A DNA stretch of 60,976 nt. Origin: a virus. Position 1 is the stretch's first letter. Each line of letters starts with the position of its first letter. Both the position numbers and the translations under genes were made by a program. The notes beneath the pieces were generated by a model that was not told the DNA's origin, did not search any database, and worked only from the letters and a program-made list of their open reading frames with translations. The stretch is from the IMG/VR virus record IMGVR_UViG_3300045999_003786, positions 1-60,976 of that record, one strand, 5' to 3'. This document shows positions 33,352-40,885 of this stretch, in pieces.

Positions 33352-33467
33352 CGTGTAGCCCTCAGTCGCCGCCACAGGCGGGCGATTTCTTTTCGTTGTT
33401 GTTGATCTTGCGTGTATTCAAGCTGGCGATACTTCTCTTTTATGGCGTACTTCAGGAATTCTTTCAT
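33348..33467 (-). CDS. Very small basic protein, 39 aa
   Basis: Open frame starting MKEFLKYAIKEKYRQLEY and ending in an Arg-rich tail, bounded by ATGA overlaps on both sides. The consistent overlaps are the main evidence that it is translated. Function unknown. Confidence 0.5.
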   Translation of the reverse strand: MKEFLKYAIKEKYRQLEYTQDQQQRKEIARLWRRLRATR

Positions 33468-33601
33468 CGCTTGCTCCGTAGGTCGTACTCACGCAACCAT
33501 GCGTGAAATTTATGGCGCACCTCGTCACGGGTGTACCCGAAAAAGACTAGCCCGTCGGCATCCAAACGGAACCAGCCCGGCTTTATCTGTCTAATCACCA
33601 T
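33464..33601 (-). CDS. Small protein, 45 aa
   Basis: The ATG at 33601 follows GAGGAAGAAAGC. The product (PGWFRLDADGLVFFGYTRDE and a basic tail) looks like a small folded domain. It overlaps the preceding gene by 11 bases and the next by 4. Function unknown. Confidence 0.5.
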   Translation of the reverse strand: MVIRQIKPGWFRLDADGLVFFGYTRDEVRHKFHAWLREYDLRSKR

Positions 33602-33734
33602 CGCTTTCTTCCTCTGGTGGGCTGCAGTGGATGCAGCCGGGGTGGTCGGGGTCGCGGCAGTCTGGGTGCCGCGCAAGGTCTTGCCAGTACCATCGCTGGC
33701 GAAGGGTGGGGCGCTCGTCGTCGTAGTCACACAT
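33591..33734 (-). CDS. Small Cys-rich protein, 47 aa
   Basis: Begins MCDYDDERPTLRQRWYWQ and has HPDCRDPDHPGCIHC, a likely metal-binding cluster. Its start overlaps the previous gene by 8 bases; the ribosome site is weak, so coupling is needed. Function unknown. Confidence 0.48.
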   Translation of the reverse strand: MCDYDDERPTLRQRWYWQDLARHPDCRDPDHPGCIHCSPPEEESDGD

Positions 33735-33912
33735 ACTGCACACAGCCGCACTGCGGCAAATAACGATGCGGCCTGCCGAGCTTGCGTTCCAGTTCGCGGA
33801 TCCGCTTCGCAAGGCGGGCGCGTTCTCTGTTCATCAGGGTCATGATAAACGAGCGGTCAAAGGCGCTGTCGCTCAGTGGGCGGGCGCGTTTCCAGAATCC
33901 GTATGCGCTCAT
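33727..33912 (-). CDS. Small basic helical protein, 61 aa
   Basis: Rich in Arg (MNRERARLAKRIRELERKLG, residues ~27-46), ending with QCGCVQYV. Starts in an ATGA overlap with the 23-codon gene. It could be a small nucleic-acid-binding protein; no family was recognised. Confidence 0.52.
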   Translation of the reverse strand: MSAYGFWKRARPLSDSAFDRSFIMTLMNRERARLAKRIRELERKLGRPHRYLPQCGCVQYV

Positions 33913-33980
33913 AGGATCACCATCGCGCCTATCACGAAGGCGCAGAGAAGGGTTAGTATCATCGCTTTGGTTTCACTCAC
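33909..33980 (-). CDS. Single-span membrane peptide, 23 aa
   Basis: Starts with GTG in a GTGA overlap and ends in an ATGA overlap. The peptide is MSETKAM followed by one hydrophobic span (ILTLLCAFVIGAMVIL). The double overlap suggests translation, but a 23-codon gene is intrinsically uncertain. Confidence 0.42.
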   Translation of the reverse strand: MSETKAMILTLLCAFVIGAMVIL

Positions 33981-34105
33981 TTCTGCGCTCCTTCGGTTAG
34001 CATAAGAATGTATGCTGACACTGTAAGGCCCAGCTTGCGGGCCTCTTTCATGATGGCCGCGTGTTGGGCCGGGGTGACGCGGATGTGGATGTTTTTGTCT
34101 TTCAT
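33977..34105 (-). CDS. Ribbon-helix-helix-like protein, 42 aa
   Basis: The product KDKNIHIRVTPAQHAAIMKE, then ARKLGLTVSAYILMLTEG, has the beta-strand plus two-helix pattern of ribbon-helix-helix (Arc/MobC-type) DNA-binding proteins, at about the minimal size. It starts in an ATGA overlap with the 66-aa gene. It may autoregulate the array or act on an operator elsewhere. Confidence 0.66.
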   Translation of the reverse strand: MKDKNIHIRVTPAQHAAIMKEARKLGLTVSAYILMLTEGAQK

Positions 34106-34302
34106 GCTGACACCCCGGCAAGCTCGTCAAGGAGTGAGTCGGCGTGTTCTATGGCAGCAAATGCAACAGCTTCGTACCATTCGTTTCCCGTCTCAAACTT
34201 ACTAGCATCAAATGATTTACTCCCTAAAAGCCCCTGCATAGCCGCCATTGCAAACATCTCCCGCTTGGTAAGGCCGGAGCTTGTCATATCTGCTTTTTTC
34301 AT
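34102..34302 (-). CDS. Small helical phage protein, 66 aa
   Basis: Contains LTKREMFAMAAMQGLLGSKS and a C-terminal amphipathic helix (EHADSLLDELAG). The REMFAMAAMQGLL pattern is common in small phage proteins and is shared loosely with the 51-aa gene at 33196. AAGGAAA lies upstream of the ATG. Function unknown. Confidence 0.62.
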   Translation of the reverse strand: MKKADMTSSGLTKREMFAMAAMQGLLGSKSFDASKFETGNEWYEAVAFAAIEHADSLLDELAGVSA

Positions 34303-34347
34303 TTTTTAATTTCCTTGGTTGATGGCCGTCCTTGGCCGGGGGTGTAT

Positions 34348-34716
34348 TTACGCTGCGAAACGCTCTTCGTACTTGCGGATCTCTTCGATCCCATCTGCTT
34401 GATAAGCGCGAGAGCCGTAAGCAGGATCAATCTGATACCAATCCTCCAGTGACAGCTTACCGCCTGATGCCAGCACTTCCTTAGTAGCGGCTGCCAGTGC
34501 CTCGGCTGCGGCTGATGCCGCTTCGCGCACATCAGGGAAGAACACAAAACCCTCTTCGTCTACCACGACCTCTGCGCCCTTGAAGTATTCGTAAGAGGCC
34601 CATCGACGACCAGCGCCATTCTCCACAACCACATAAAAGCCTTCTGCCGAAAACTGTGTGCCGTCGTTGGTACGACCGGCTTCGTACAAATCGCTGACTG
34701 CTGCTACCGTAAACAT
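34348..34716 (-). CDS. Hypothetical protein, 122 aa
   Basis: The start at 34716 follows AAAAGGGGTGGCAAG; upstream in-frame codons run through a promoter-like gap. The product has a beta-rich N-terminal half (AEGFYVVVENGAGRRWASYE) and an Ala-rich helix (REAASAAAEALAAATKEV). It follows the largest gap in the array. No family was recognised. Confidence 0.58.
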   Translation of the reverse strand: MFTVAAVSDLYEAGRTNDGTQFSAEGFYVVVENGAGRRWASYEYFKGAEVVVDEEGFVFFPDVREAASAAAEALAAATKEVLASGGKLSLEDWYQIDPAYGSRAYQADGIEEIRKYEERFAA

Positions 34717-34857
34717 CTTGCCACCCCTTTTCGCTGCCCGCCCGATTGCGGAACTGGAATGTATAATACTCAAGACTGTGTTATATGTACACACAATTTG
34801 CACAATCGTTTCTATAAATAGCCGCGTTCTGATTTGTTTTGTGTATCGCATAGCAGG
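34717..34857 (-). promoter_or_regulatory. Promoter-like gap within leftward array
   Basis: This 141-base gap breaks the array. On the minus strand it has CGATTGTGCAAATTGTG, an imperfect palindrome (TGTGTACATATAACACA), a TATTATAC box (~34764-34757) and CAATCGGGC downstream, reminiscent of the early modules at 28-29 kb (GATTG, -10, ATCGGC). No clear -35 box is at 17 bases, so it may need an activator. Confidence 0.42.
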
Positions 34858-35169
34858 CTAATCAGCCAGCTTGATGATGTACCGAGCGTGCTCTTCTACG
34901 GTCGCGTAGGAGCTCTTAATCTTGTCCGCCCGCTCCGGGTCCGAAAAGGACAGCACCCTGCAGTACTCCTGCACGATCAGCGCGCCGACAATTTTCGTTA
35001 GCGGCGCATCGTAAAAGTCGGCCATTTCGCGCAGCATATAGTAATGGTCCGGTCGTGTAGCCACGGCGGTCACGTGTTTTTTGACAAAATTCACTCCGAG
35101 CTTCGGGCCCGTCCGGAGAGACAGTCGCGACCTGACGGTTTTTTTTCTCGGTCTATTTTGCTCTGTCAT
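34858..35169 (-). CDS. Hypothetical protein, 103 aa
   Basis: A basic N-terminus (RPRKKTVRSRLSLRTG) is followed by a helical domain (YYMLREMADFYDAPLTKIVG; DPERADKIKSSYATVEEHAR). The first helices look DNA-binding-like but no known motif is certain. It overlaps the small terminase gene by 4 bases and may cooperate with it. Confidence 0.55.
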   Translation of the reverse strand: MTEQNRPRKKTVRSRLSLRTGPKLGVNFVKKHVTAVATRPDHYYMLREMADFYDAPLTKIVGALIVQEYCRVLSFSDPERADKIKSSYATVEEHARYIIKLAD

Positions 35170-35921
35170 GAACTCTGCCCCCTTCGTCTCTCAGCCCGCT
35201 CTTCCTCGGCTCGCTTGCGCTGATCCTCCGCCATCTGCCTAATAATGATGGAGCCCTCGTCTTCGTCGTCGCCCTCGTCATCATCTATTATGTCCTGATC
35301 GGAGGCGTCGTCCTCGCCAACCGCGCCGTCCTCATCGTCTTCTGCAAGCTCGTCCGCAATCGGCGTGACATCGATGATTTTCGCAGGGTCTCCGTACATG
35401 GCCTTGATCTCCTCCAACTTCCTGCGCACCTCCTCCGCGCTCATAGTGTCGATAGTGCCGTGGCGGATCTCCTTGCGCTCGACGTAGATCGTGCCCAGTG
35501 CCTGCCCCCGGCGGTACTCCGCCTGCACGGCTGCACTGTAGTTGCCGGCCTCCAGAGCGCGGTCCCGAATGTCCTGCATGTCCCGCATGTGCCGTTCAAA
35601 TGTCGTGCCGTATCTTTCCGCAAGGTCCTGCCGGTAGCGCTGGATTGCCGCAACGACGTGCGGACTTTGCCGAGGATCTGTCAGTCGATAAGACATCTCG
35701 GCGGCGCTCGATTCAGCATAGCCGGCAGCAAGAGCCGCCTGTACCAAGGTTTTTTTCCCGTCGCCATCACAGAGTTCCTGAATGAATTTCCAGTGCTGAG
35801 GCGTGACAGTTCTGGTCTGCTCTGCCAACGGCTTTACCGGCGTGTTAAGCCTTTCTGCCAGTTTTTTAATTTTAATTGGCGATTTATTAAAAATCTTTTT
35901 CATGGATCGTTCTTTTGTCAC
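35166..35921 (-). CDS. terS: Terminase small subunit
   Basis: The start is a GTG in a GTGA overlap, with AAGGAG upstream; an ATG six codons on is the alternative. Residues ~40-90 fit the terminase small-subunit HTH region: HWKFIQELCDGDGKKTLVQA followed by ALAAGYAESSAAEMSYRL and a DPRQSPHVV block. Further on, RHGTIDTMSAEEVRRKLEEI matches the oligomerisation part. The C-terminus is an extreme acidic stretch (DDEDGAVGEDDASDQDI) and a basic tail. It should recognise the packaging site for the large subunit at 44495. It sits on the opposite strand within the replication array, about 9 kb from terL, which is unusual. Confidence 0.78.
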   Translation of the reverse strand: MTKERSMKKIFNKSPIKIKKLAERLNTPVKPLAEQTRTVTPQHWKFIQELCDGDGKKTLVQAALAAGYAESSAAEMSYRLTDPRQSPHVVAAIQRYRQDLAERYGTTFERHMRDMQDIRDRALEAGNYSAAVQAEYRRGQALGTIYVERKEIRHGTIDTMSAEEVRRKLEEIKAMYGDPAKIIDVTPIADELAEDDEDGAVGEDDASDQDIIDDDEGDDEDEGSIIIRQMAEDQRKRAEEERAERRRGQSS

Positions 35922-36358
35922 GAAAATTCTCCTTTCACTGACATGATATAATTTTTGCCAGCTTCAGCGCCTTTGGCAACAAACGTCCGATGACCAATGC
36001 TCTCCAGATATTCCATCCAGTCGCGCTGCTCAGCAGAGACGCTGCCGCCCTTTTGCCGCTTAAACTCTATCCACACCAGCCACGCTGGCACAAAAAGATC
36101 TGGTACGCCGGGAGATACTCCCTCAAGTTTAAACCGGCCACCCTCTCGCTGGGATCTGGCGCCGCCGTTTGGAATGGCAAATATGCGGACATCCGCAAAG
36201 CTTTGGCGGAACCACCTGACAAACTCCCGCTGCTCCTCGTGCTCAGTAGGCAGCCTATCTGTGGGCGGTCTTACGCCTACCGCTGCCGCCAGACTCTTCT
36301 TGCTTTTTTTAACAACGCGCCTTAAAACGGCACTCGCAACTCTACCCACTCTGGGCAT
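35918..36358 (-). CDS. VRR-NUC domain nuclease
   Basis: The 146-residue protein fits the VRR-NUC family: EEQREFVRWFRQSFADVRIF, AIPNGGARSQREGGRFKLEG, VSPGVPDLFVPAWLVWIEFK (PD...EFK active-site layout, ~residues 82-100) and QRDWMEYLESIGH. Such enzymes cut branched DNA (Holliday junctions or flaps). The basic N-terminus may bind DNA. It overlaps terS (GTGA) and the next small gene. Confidence 0.84.
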   Translation of the reverse strand: MPRVGRVASAVLRRVVKKSKKSLAAAVGVRPPTDRLPTEHEEQREFVRWFRQSFADVRIFAIPNGGARSQREGGRFKLEGVSPGVPDLFVPAWLVWIEFKRQKGGSVSAEQRDWMEYLESIGHRTFVAKGAEAGKNYIMSVKGEFS

Positions 36359-36507
36359 TTTCCCATCTCCCTTGCAAAGATTTCCGGAACCACCTGCTCA
36401 AACTTTGTGCAAGTGGCGGTAAAAAGCAAAAAATATTCGCATGTAAAGCAACACCTCGGCGGCCTACGCTGATAATATTCGGTGACTTCTTTTGGTTCGC
36501 GATACAT
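36322..36507 (-). CDS. Cys-rich small phage protein, 61 aa
   Basis: Pattern RRPPRCCFTCEYF, then CTKFEQVVP and GKCPEWVELRVPF suggests a four-Cys metal site. AGGAGATGATCG precedes the ATG. It lies between helicase and VRR-NUC genes and overlaps the latter by 37 bases, so it probably serves the same recombination/replication module. Exact function unknown. Confidence 0.65.
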   Translation of the reverse strand: MYREPKEVTEYYQRRPPRCCFTCEYFLLFTATCTKFEQVVPEIFAREMGKCPEWVELRVPF

Positions 36508-36523
36508 CGATCATCTCCTTGTA

Positions 36524-38128
36524 TTAATCGTCCATCACATCAAAGTCTAAGCTTAAAATCCGATAAAACTTTCCGTCTTTCTTGTAGTGCACATGCGACG
36601 GTTTCCGGCCTCTTTGCATAGCAGCACAGATAGCGCCCATGTCATCATGCTGCATCGCGTCAACAGCGCCAGCATGATTGGCAATAACAGCAAGGCGCTG
36701 AGCTGCTGCCGCGCCAGCATATCCCTCGTGCGACAATGGATAGTAGTCAGTGACAACCGGGTCGGACAGGGCGCCGTAATAGTCAACGGCAATCATCAGC
36801 TTGCCAGAGGTTCGGCTAACATGCTGACGCCAGCGCCAGCTGGTCACAACAAGCTCGGTTGGTCTGAAGCCCATTATATCCACATCACGCAGCTCCAGCT
36901 TTGGCTTGGCCGGTGGAGGGAACGGGGCACCGCAAGCTGGGCAGGTGGTCGCTGATATGTGCACGAGCTCATTGCAGGCGGGGCATGTTTTAACTGGCGC
37001 CTCGCCATCACCCGGCTTCTTTTTATTCGGCGGCACCACCGCAGTGATCGGTCCGTGAGTCTCGACCACACCAGCAAAGTCCAGCACGAGGCAATGATCG
37101 GTGTGGCTTTTGGGTCGCAGTCCACGTCCCGCCATCTGCACGTACAACACCGGCGACATAGTGGCGCGCAGCATTGCAATCAAATCGATGTCCGGGTAAT
37201 CAAAGCCGGTTGTTAACACGTTCACGTTCGTCAGCGCGCGGATGGCTCCTGATTTAAAATCCTCTATGATTTGGTCGCGCTCAACCTTCGGGGTGTCACC
37301 TGTCAGGCATGCAGCAACAATCCCACGATCATTGAGTTCGTCTGCAATGTGCTGAGCATGGTTCACACCAGCGCAAAAAAACAACCACGCCTTGCGGTCT
37401 CCTGCTAAGCTTATGACCTCATCCACAACGGCCATGTTGTGCGTTTCCGTGTCAAAAGCCGCCTGCATCTCGCTCTCAACGTAGTCGCCGGCTCGTTTTT
37501 TAATCCCCTCTGTACTAAGCTTTTCCTTTGTAATCTTCGATCTAAGGGGCATCAAGTACCCCTTGTGGATCAGCTCCTGAATTGTTACGGGCTCAAGCAA
37601 CGCATCAAAAAGCGCGGGCTTGTCAGTGATCATTCCGTGACCGAGCCGGTACGGGGTGGCAGTTAGTCCGATGACGCGCAGGGCTGGATTTACAGCCAAC
37701 AGCGCGCCAATTAACTTTCTGTACCCACCGGCATCTTCGTGCCCGATGAGGTGGCACTCGTCCACAATAATCAGGTCCACGTGCCCAATCTGCTTAGCCT
37801 TATTTCTCACGGACTGAATGCCAGCAAAAGTGATAGGTTCAGTCAGGGTGTTTTTACGTAGCCCGGACGAACAGATACCCAGCGGCGCACCCGGCCAGTG
37901 CTGCAGCATCTTTTCGGCGTTCTGGACAATCAGCTCGCGCACATGCGTCAGCATCAACACGCGAGTCTCAGGCCAGCTCTGGAGCACGTCCTTGCACAAG
38001 GCTGCAACGATATGACTCTTGCCTGACCCTGTTGGCAGCACCATGCAGGGATTGCCGGTGCCGCCGTCGTCAAACCATTGGTAAAGTTGATTGATCGCTC
38101 GCTGTTGATACTCCCGCAGCTCAGTCAT
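36524..38128 (-). CDS. SF2 helicase with zinc-ribbon insert
   Basis: A 534-residue ATP-dependent helicase: Q-motif-like RLREYQQ start, Walker A PTGSGKS (32-38), DECH box (123-126), TATPYRLG, then helicase C-terminal motifs NVLTTGFDYPD and QMAGRGLRPK. A CPACN...CPACG zinc ribbon lies at about 385-405, followed by a ~125-residue extra domain. It resembles UvsW/RecG-like phage helicases used in fork repair and recombination. It overlaps the PD-(D/E)XK nuclease gene by 4 bases (ATGA). Confidence 0.9.
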   Translation of the reverse strand: MTELREYQQRAINQLYQWFDDGGTGNPCMVLPTGSGKSHIVAALCKDVLQSWPETRVLMLTHVRELIVQNAEKMLQHWPGAPLGICSSGLRKNTLTEPITFAGIQSVRNKAKQIGHVDLIIVDECHLIGHEDAGGYRKLIGALLAVNPALRVIGLTATPYRLGHGMITDKPALFDALLEPVTIQELIHKGYLMPLRSKITKEKLSTEGIKKRAGDYVESEMQAAFDTETHNMAVVDEVISLAGDRKAWLFFCAGVNHAQHIADELNDRGIVAACLTGDTPKVERDQIIEDFKSGAIRALTNVNVLTTGFDYPDIDLIAMLRATMSPVLYVQMAGRGLRPKSHTDHCLVLDFAGVVETHGPITAVVPPNKKKPGDGEAPVKTCPACNELVHISATTCPACGAPFPPPAKPKLELRDVDIMGFRPTELVVTSWRWRQHVSRTSGKLMIAVDYYGALSDPVVTDYYPLSHEGYAGAAAAQRLAVIANHAGAVDAMQHDDMGAICAAMQRGRKPSHVHYKKDGKFYRILSLDFDVMDD

Positions 38129-39156
38129 CCCGTCACCCTCGCATCAAAATTATTTCTCAGATCCGCCAGCACAGGGTCATCAGACAGACACAGACTCAGG
38201 TTAGACAGTAGCTCTGTGCTGTAATAACCGTCCTCGCCGTTGATCACCTGTTTTCCGTCAATCTCATAAATGGCCGACCAGTCGCCAGATCCTCGTACCA
38301 TCCTCCAAGGCACCAGATCCGGATGGACCACATGGCTCGTGCAGCCGTCGTGCTGAGCATCCGTGGGGATGGTTGTATCCCATCGTGCGCAGTGCCAAGT
38401 ACTGTCGTCGCGTGGCGTTGAATGCGCACAGGTTCGGCAGTTGGCCTGCTTTGTTGTCTGTGTCTGGTGGCAAAAACTATGCGCGGGGCAAAATTTGCAG
38501 ATGTACCAAGCTGGAGATGCGCCGGTAATCGGCTCAGGCATACGCTCAGTCAGCGCAATGCGCTGGCCGCGATCCACGTATGCCTTTGCTGATTCTTGGC
38601 ACAGGCGCACCCTCTCGGTATAGATGCGGTCATCGTCCTTGCACACGGCGTAGTACAGCGCCCGGTCCACCTTTGCGCCCAGCATGTAGACTTGCATCTG
38701 AGCCCAATGCAAGGGTTTGGATAGCTGCACACCTTTAGCGGTCAGGTCATTAAAACTTTTCAGGCTGTGTGTCTTGGCCTCAAGGATATGCTTTTTGGCC
38801 GGCGCCTCTGGCACACCTAATTTGATGACACCATCAATGCTGCCGGATACGTGGCAGCCAAAATCAACCCGGCTCTGCTTTTCCCCGGTATCTGTTACAT
38901 GGCAACCAGCCGCTCGGAGGTCGGATACAATGAGATCCTCCTCCAGCTGGCCGCGACGAAACAGTCGCAAGATGCGACCGGGAAACGGCTCAATAACGGC
39001 CCAACGAAACGCCAGCCAGAGCTTGCGCTCGCAGGGCTCTCCAAGCATTGAGCACCCCATGTGGGGCCTTGGGCGCTCTTGTCTTGCCTCGTGCGACGCA
39101 TCAATTAAGCTGGCCAGTGATATCGCTGATTCTGGAATCGCAGTCATCGTAATCAT
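38125..39156 (-). CDS. PD-(D/E)XK (Cas4/RecB-like) nuclease
   Basis: The 343-residue protein has GSIDGVIKL and HILEAKTHSLK, the D-(E)xK core of the RecB/Cas4-type exonuclease fold, and downstream Cys clusters (ICKFCPAHSFCH; NCRTCAHS) that could hold an iron-sulfur or zinc site. It overlaps the SF2 helicase gene, so the pair may process DNA ends. The start may be the ATG at 39156 or 39147: a perfect hairpin sits between an AAGGAG site and 39156, and the later ATG would give better effective spacing. Confidence 0.82.
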   Translation of the reverse strand: MITMTAIPESAISLASLIDASHEARQERPRPHMGCSMLGEPCERKLWLAFRWAVIEPFPGRILRLFRRGQLEEDLIVSDLRAAGCHVTDTGEKQSRVDFGCHVSGSIDGVIKLGVPEAPAKKHILEAKTHSLKSFNDLTAKGVQLSKPLHWAQMQVYMLGAKVDRALYYAVCKDDDRIYTERVRLCQESAKAYVDRGQRIALTERMPEPITGASPAWYICKFCPAHSFCHQTQTTKQANCRTCAHSTPRDDSTWHCARWDTTIPTDAQHDGCTSHVVHPDLVPWRMVRGSGDWSAIYEIDGKQVINGEDGYYSTELLSNLSLCLSDDPVLADLRNNFDARVTG

Positions 39157-39180
39157 GGGGCGGTTGCCCGCCCCCTCCTT
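39157..39180 (-). promoter_or_regulatory. Hairpin between ribosome site and start codon
   Basis: On the minus strand AAGGAG is followed immediately by GGGGCGG-GCAA-CCGCCCC, a perfect 7-bp stem with a GNRA loop, and then ATG. Folding would bring the ribosome site next to the start region, as in spacing-hairpin translation initiation regions. Confidence 0.6.
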
Positions 39181-39188
39181 TGTTGTTG

Positions 39189-39689
39189 TTACTTTTTAGC
39201 CCAAGGCGGTGAGCCAGCTGGGCTCGGCGCAGGGCGTTGCGCTGGTGCAGGAGCCGGGGGCGCGGCAGGCCGGGGCATTGATCCGCCCTCAATCGCCTTC
39301 CAGCCCTTGACCTCATTGGATGGCTCGTATCCCTCCTGATGGCGGGTCGCCAGCTTAATCTGGCAGTTGTGCCCAACCAGCTGATCCGTGTCAGTCACAC
39401 GGGCCAGTCCAATCGCGCGGCAAAGATCAGCCAGCTGCTGGCGCCCAATCTCCTCGGCCTTGACGTTGGGGTTGTGGACGTTAAAGTTTCCAAACACAAC
39501 GCGCCCTTGATGCGTTGGCCCGGTGATGTCGTAGCGGACCTTGATGTAGTGCCCGGTTCCGGCCTTCGTGGTGCAAAGTTCAGCCTTTGCAATGTGCCCC
39601 GAATACCAGCCATCTGGCAGCGGCGTGTAATCACCGCCGTTGCCTTGAGGTACTTCGGAAACTTCAAACGCTTCGTTCAGTAGTGCCAT
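39189..39689 (-). CDS. DUF669-like single-strand-binding protein
   Basis: The 166-residue protein follows the DUF669 pattern: PLPDGWYSGHIAKAELCTTK, GHYIKVRYDITGPTHQGRVV, NFNVHNPNVKAEEIGRQQL and NEVKGWKAIEGG, with a Pro/Ala-rich disordered tail ending PPWAKK. DUF669 proteins accompany phage recombinase-like ATPases and probably bind single-stranded DNA. AGGAG precedes the ATG, overlapping the upstream stop. It sits with the RecA-like ATPase, helicase and nuclease. Confidence 0.8.
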   Translation of the reverse strand: MALLNEAFEVSEVPQGNGGDYTPLPDGWYSGHIAKAELCTTKAGTGHYIKVRYDITGPTHQGRVVFGNFNVHNPNVKAEEIGRQQLADLCRAIGLARVTDTDQLVGHNCQIKLATRHQEGYEPSNEVKGWKAIEGGSMPRPAAPPAPAPAQRPAPSPAGSPPWAKK

Positions 39690-39690
39690 T

Positions 39691-40104
39691 TTACTTCTCC
39701 TCTTTCATTGATATTGAAAAGCTGGGTCTCCCCGGCGTTGTGGTAATTGCCTCAAGCAGAGGCTTGGTGATGCTGGCCTCTGCTGATTTCCAGTGCTTTG
39801 CACTGATCTCTGGCTTCCAGCGAAACAGGCTGCCCAGATACTCGGACAGGCCATGCTCTGCAGCAACTTCCTGCAGTCTTGCTGCATCTATCTTGTAGTT
39901 GATGCGACCCACTGTAGAGATCTTGTAAAATCCCGCATCAGTGTTTTTTGTGCCCTCAAAATCGTCTGGCAATTTGATGATGGCGGACATGGCGTCTTCG
40001 ATTTGACGACGCTTATCCTGAGCCGCCTGCTCAGCTGACTTGGCTTCAATCCATTGCTGGCTGAGTTCGTGCAGCTCAAAGGTTTTTTCAGGGTCTCGGT
40101 TCAT
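39691..40104 (-). CDS. Recombination-module protein (DUF7173-like), 137 aa
   Basis: The start at 40104 lies in an ATGA overlap with the ATPase gene; the longer frame reads back through that gene. The product has a helical N-terminal half (ELHELSQQWIEAKSAEQAAQ) and a compact C-terminus FRWKPEISAKHWKSAEASIT ending in Pro/Ser/Ile residues. The placement between a RecA-like ATPase and a DUF669 protein is typical of an uncharacterised phage family I recall as DUF7173. Role: accessory to recombination, inferred. Confidence 0.62.
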   Translation of the reverse strand: MNRDPEKTFELHELSQQWIEAKSAEQAAQDKRRQIEDAMSAIIKLPDDFEGTKNTDAGFYKISTVGRINYKIDAARLQEVAAEHGLSEYLGSLFRWKPEISAKHWKSAEASITKPLLEAITTTPGRPSFSISMKEEK

Positions 40105-40769
40105 GCTGACATCTTCTCTATGATGGCGCCCATGTCCGGTGCTTCCCAAGCGTCGAGCTTTCCTGAGCGATCTTTCGCCAGCCAGATGCCATCCGAGTCG
40201 CACATCAAGGCGCGCTGAGCCTTGCCGTCACCGTCTTTCTCAACCCGCAGCGCCAGCACTTCATCAAAAAAGTAAGGCAGCGACTGCCCCACTTTATTGC
40301 CCGGCATTGATGGGCTGTAGAGAATGCGGCCAGATTCGTCCTGAGCTTTTTCTACCTTGGCGGTCATGAGAACGTGCTTGCCGCCGAGATCGCGAAAGGC
40401 TCGCACAATGGAGGTCATCTGGACCGCCATCTCGCCATAAGCAGCGCGACCATCTTTGTTAACCGCCTTCTCGTGGACCAGCACGACCTCAGCAATCTCG
40501 CTGATGCTGTCCAGCACAACAGACTGGTACTTCTGGCCGTCAGGACCGGAGACATACTCAAACGCCTCCATAAGAGTGTCCATCGAATTGACTTCGATGT
40601 AGTCCAGCCCGGCATCCTTGATGGACAGCAGGCCGCCCTCCGCAGATATAATAATGGGCGCCGGCATCGTCGCGCCCAGCGTGGTTTTGCCCGCACCGGC
40701 ATGACCGTAGACCAGCACTTTAATACCGTTCGACGACACGTCGAGCGTGTTTTTTAATTGTATTGCCAT
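40101..40769 (-). CDS. RecA-like phage ATPase (AAA_24/Sak4-like)
   Basis: The ATG at 40769 follows GGGGAG; the longer frame begins with a GTG at the ribosome site. The 222-residue protein has Walker A GHAGAGKTT (22-30), AEGGLLSI and Walker B VVLDSIS (84-90), then KHVLMTAKVE. This is the layout of AAA_24 / Sak4-type RecA-core proteins, which act in single-strand annealing or strand exchange with an SSB partner. It leads the leftward array from a strong promoter. Confidence 0.85.
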   Translation of the reverse strand: MAIQLKNTLDVSSNGIKVLVYGHAGAGKTTLGATMPAPIIISAEGGLLSIKDAGLDYIEVNSMDTLMEAFEYVSGPDGQKYQSVVLDSISEIAEVVLVHEKAVNKDGRAAYGEMAVQMTSIVRAFRDLGGKHVLMTAKVEKAQDESGRILYSPSMPGNKVGQSLPYFFDEVLALRVEKDGDGKAQRALMCDSDGIWLAKDRSGKLDAWEAPDMGAIIEKMSA

Positions 40770-40819
40770 GTAGTTTCTCCCCACCTGCGTTCGGCCAATC
40801 CGGTTGCAGGCGTGTTTAC

Positions 40820-40848
40820 ATCGTAGTGAGGTTCATTTATATTGTCAA
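40820..40848 (-). promoter_or_regulatory. Strong leftward promoter of replication array
   Basis: On the minus strand a consensus TTGACA (40848-40843) and TACGAT (40825-40820) are separated by exactly 17 bases, about 50 bases upstream of the ATPase start. It is the best sigma-70-like site on the minus strand and lies opposite the HTH gene at 40886. Confidence 0.75.
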
Positions 40849-40885
40849 CACCCAAAGGTTTAGGAAGTAACAGTGGAACATAATT

